Below, one piece after another: positions 61,835 through 64,000 of a stretch of DNA of 64,000 nucleotides (position 1 is the first letter of the stretch; each line of letters opens with the position of its first letter). The stretch spans positions 1 to 64,000 of the forward strand of contig NZ_JACCAS010000001.1 of the NCBI RefSeq assembly GCF_013409255.1, given 5' to 3'. The position numbers and the translations under genes were made by a program. A model generated the notes under the pieces. The model was not told the DNA's origin. It did no database searches and saw only the letters and a program-made list of their open reading frames with translations. Origin of the DNA: Paraburkholderia bryophila. GTDB lineage: Bacteria > Pseudomonadota > Gammaproteobacteria > Burkholderiales > Burkholderiaceae.

Positions 61835-63661
61835 ATGATTCGGAAAATGAAGCTACGGGGTCGCGGCTACGGCGGCGGAGGATCGACGACGACCGGCGCG
61901 CGCCTGAGCGTGGCGCTGGTCACGCTGGGCCTGTCGTGCGCGACGGGCGCGCACGCGCAGTCGCTCGAAACGCAGGCCGCGACGGGCGCAGCGGCGCCGA
62001 CCGAGAGCACGGTGATCAACCTGATCAACCTGCTCGTCAAGCGCGGCGTGCTGACGCAGCAGAACGCCAACGACCTGATTCGCGAAGCACGCGCGGAAAC
62101 GGCGCAGGCCAAGGCGGCATCCGGGCGCCCGGTGGCGGCGGGCGCGGCAGGCTTCGCAGGGGCCGCGGTCGTCAATGCGCCGACGCAACCGGGCGACGTC
62201 GCGGTGCCGTACGTGCCGCAGGTCGTGCGCGATCAGATTCGCGATCAGGTGAAGCAGGAAGTGGTCGCGCAAGCGAAGGCGGAGAACTGGGCGCAACCCA
62301 ACACGTTCCCCGACTGGGTGTCGCGCATCAAGCTGGACGGCGATCTGCGCGTGCGTGACGAATTCCACTTCTATGGCAGCCGCAACGCCAACAACGTGAC
62401 GAACTTCGCGGCGATCAATCAGGGCGGCGGCTTCGATATCAACGGCAACACCAACACCACGCAATTGCCGACGCAGAACACCACGCAGAACCGCAACAAC
62501 CTCGAACGCTATCGCGCGCGTCTCGGCGTGACCGCGCTGCTGTCGGACGAATTCAGCGCCGGCATCCAGCTCGCGAGCGGCAACGACAACGGTCCCGTGT
62601 CGACCACCGCCACCGCGGGCGGCGGCTTCGCGAAGAAGAATATCTGGCTGAACAAGGCGTTTTTCCGCTATCAGCCGAACTCGTGGCTGAACGTCGTGGC
62701 GGGTCGCTTCGACAATCCGTTCTTCACGTCGGACCTGCTGTTCTCCAATGACCTCGAAATGGACGGTCTGGCCGCGAGCTTTCGTCACGCATTGCCGATC
62801 AATCCGGACGTGACGCTGTTCGGCACCTTCGGCGTGTTCCCGATTCAGTACACGTCGGAGAACTTCCCGTCGAACAGCACCAGCAAAGTGGGCAGCGACA
62901 CCAAGTGGATGTTCGGCGCGCAGGTCGGCGCGGAATGGAAGATCAACCAGCAGAACCGCTTGAAGGGCGCGCTGGCCTACTACGACTACCAGAACATGCG
63001 CGGCACGCTGTCGTCGCCTTGCGCGCTGTACCTCGGCGCGACGAACTGCAGCACCGACAACGAAGCGCCCGCGTTCCTGCAGGGCGGCAACACGCTGGTG
63101 GCGTTGCGCAACATCGTGCAGAACCCGAATCTCGCGCCGGGCATGACGCCCGAGCCGCAACTCTTCGGGCTCGCGTACAACTACCGGCTGCTCGACATCA
63201 AGGCGCAATGGGACACGGTCTTGGCCGATCGCGTCAAGGTGAGACTGGACGGCGAGTTCGTCCGCAATCTGGCCTACAACACCAACAAGGCGTTCGGCGC
63301 GGCGTCGTTGCCGGTCAACAACTACGAGGCGACCACGGTCAACGCGAGCCAGTCCGACTATCGCAGCGGCCCGAACGGCTACCTCGCGAAAGTGACGTTC
63401 GGTGAGCCGGAGCCGAGCACCAAAGGTCAGTGGAATTTCTCGGTCGCCTACAAGTATCTGCAGCCGGACGCCACGCTCGACGCATTCAACGATCCGGACT
63501 TCCATCTGGGCGGCACCAATGCGCGCGGCTACATTCTCGGCGCGTCGTATGCGGTGGCGCGCGATACCTGGCTGTCGGCACGCTATCTCAGCGCGAAGGA
63601 AGTCTACGGGCCGCCGGTCTCGATCGACGTGCTGCAGATCGAGCTCAACGCGCGCTTCTGA
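61835..63661 (+). CDS. Putative outer-membrane porin (Porin_5-like)
   Basis: 608 residues. The ATG at 61835 follows GGAGAG and gives a basic leader with signal peptide (LSVALVTLGLSCATGAHAQ). Residues about 60-85 (VINLINLLVKRGVLTQQNAN, LIREARAE) form a short helix that looks like an S-layer-homology or coiled-coil periplasmic segment. From about 165 the protein alternates short beta strands typical of a barrel (WVSRIKLDGDLRVRDEFHFY, RYRARLGVTALLSDEFSAGI, WLNVVAGRFDNPFFTSDLLF) and ends in Phe (LQIELNARF). It resembles the putative porin family often found beside exbBD genes. Substrate unknown. It follows tonB by 165 bp. Confidence 0.8.
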   Translation: MIRKMKLRGRGYGGGGSTTTGARLSVALVTLGLSCATGAHAQSLETQAATGAAAPTESTVINLINLLVKRGVLTQQNANDLIREARAETAQAKAASGRPVAAGAAGFAGAAVVNAPTQPGDVAVPYVPQVVRDQIRDQVKQEVVAQAKAENWAQPNTFPDWVSRIKLDGDLRVRDEFHFYGSRNANNVTNFAAINQGGGFDINGNTNTTQLPTQNTTQNRNNLERYRARLGVTALLSDEFSAGIQLASGNDNGPVSTTATAGGGFAKKNIWLNKAFFRYQPNSWLNVVAGRFDNPFFTSDLLFSNDLEMDGLAASFRHALPINPDVTLFGTFGVFPIQYTSENFPSNSTSKVGSDTKWMFGAQVGAEWKINQQNRLKGALAYYDYQNMRGTLSSPCALYLGATNCSTDNEAPAFLQGGNTLVALRNIVQNPNLAPGMTPEPQLFGLAYNYRLLDIKAQWDTVLADRVKVRLDGEFVRNLAYNTNKAFGAASLPVNNYEATTVNASQSDYRSGPNGYLAKVTFGEPEPSTKGQWNFSVAYKYLQPDATLDAFNDPDFHLGGTNARGYILGASYAVARDTWLSARYLSAKEVYGPPVSIDVLQIELNARF

Positions 63662-63672
63662 CGGGAGTCGGG

Positions 63673-64000
63673 ATGAAAACAGTTCGTTATGGCCTGATTG
63701 CCGCGGCGCTTGCCGGCGCTTTCATGTTCGTCGGTGCGAGTGCCAACGCGCAGAGCATCGAAGACAAGTTGCGCACGCAATTACGTTCCACGGTGCAAAC
63801 GCTGCGGCAGCTTCAGGACAATCAGGCGCAGCTTCAGGCCGACAAAACCGCCGCCGAGCAGCAACGCGATGCGGCGCAGGCGCAGTTGAAGGACGCGCAG
63901 GCGCAGCTCGCGGCCGCGAGCGGGAAGTCGAGCGGCGAGGCGGCGGCCGAGCGGGCGTTGTCGGTGGAGAAGAGCAGTCATGCGCAGGACGCCCAGCAGC
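63673..64000 (+). CDS. Exported coiled-coil protein, N-terminal part
   Basis: 109 codons before the right edge; the gene continues outside. Signal peptide about 1-27 (YGLIAAALAGAFMFVGASANA), then a long heptad-like helix rich in Gln, Ala, Leu and Glu (LRQLQDNQAQLQADKTAAEQ), predicted coiled coil in the periplasm. It starts 11 bp after the porin gene stop and is cotranscribed. I do not recognise the family from this fragment. It could scaffold the envelope machinery encoded upstream. Confidence 0.8.
   Translation, partial: MKTVRYGLIAAALAGAFMFVGASANAQSIEDKLRTQLRSTVQTLRQLQDNQAQLQADKTAAEQQRDAAQAQLKDAQAQLAAASGKSSGEAAAERALSVEKSSHAQDAQQ

Overview
The window looks like the main chromosome of a Burkholderiales bacterium, most likely Paraburkholderia or Burkholderia sensu lato. 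It is GC-rich. Its first 17 kb carry the housekeeping order fabZ-lpxA-lpxB-rnhB-rRNA methyltransferase-ppsR/ppsA-nfeD-stomatin-smpB/ratA-rnfH-guaB-guaA that I associate with that group. No rRNA, tRNA, CRISPR array or intact insertion sequence was seen.

Region by region. 1-4 kb: end of the lipid A/fatty acid gene run (fabZ, lpxA, lpxB), rnhB and a SpoU-type RNA methyltransferase. 4-8 kb: the divergent pair ppsR/ppsA (PEP synthase and its regulatory kinase/phosphorylase). 8-17.6 kb: NfeD-stomatin pair, smpB diverging from ratA-rnfH, an EamA permease, guaB and guaA around a small membrane protein, and an AI-2E permease. 17.9-22.9 kb: a sugar ABC importer (ATPase, permease, binding protein) with L-fuconate dehydratase, so probably an L-fucose uptake/catabolism operon.

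23-64 kb is one large accessory secretion island. It holds type II secretion pseudopilin and platform genes (gspI, gspJ, gspF, gspH, gspK), three tandem TPR-glycosyltransferase-like paralogues, a 4267-residue two-partner-secretion exoprotein, and a DING/PstS-like phosphate-binding protein. It also holds a cell-surface-signalling module (STN-TonB-like protein, ECF sigma factor, FecR-type anti-sigma), a transposase-like protein fused to a Phd/YefM antitoxin domain, a TIGR03032-like protein, a TpsB transporter, ExbB (fused to DUF2341/LamG-like domains), ExbD, TonB, a porin-like protein and a truncated coiled-coil gene. From memory, this is the gene content of the Pseudomonas aeruginosa PUMA3 (vreAIR)-hxc-pdtA-phdA-pdtB-exbB2D2 region, rearranged. 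There the system responds to phosphate starvation through PhoB and the sigma factor VreI.

The likely logic, by inference, is as follows. The STN protein, FecR and sigma factor sense and transduce an envelope signal. TonB-ExbB-ExbD energise that signalling or the outer membrane. TpsB exports the giant adhesin, which the TPR-glycosyltransferase-like proteins may modify. The pseudopilus exports soluble proteins such as the DING protein. Two non-coding signals unify the island. One is a 16-bp dyad (AATGKT-N4-ACCATT type) in front of gspI, the first TPR gene, the exoprotein, the DING gene and gspF. The other is a TGCGGG-N16-CGWC promoter-like motif in three places. The T2SS set is incomplete here: no secretin, ATPase, major pseudopilin or GspC/L/M gene was found in the window.
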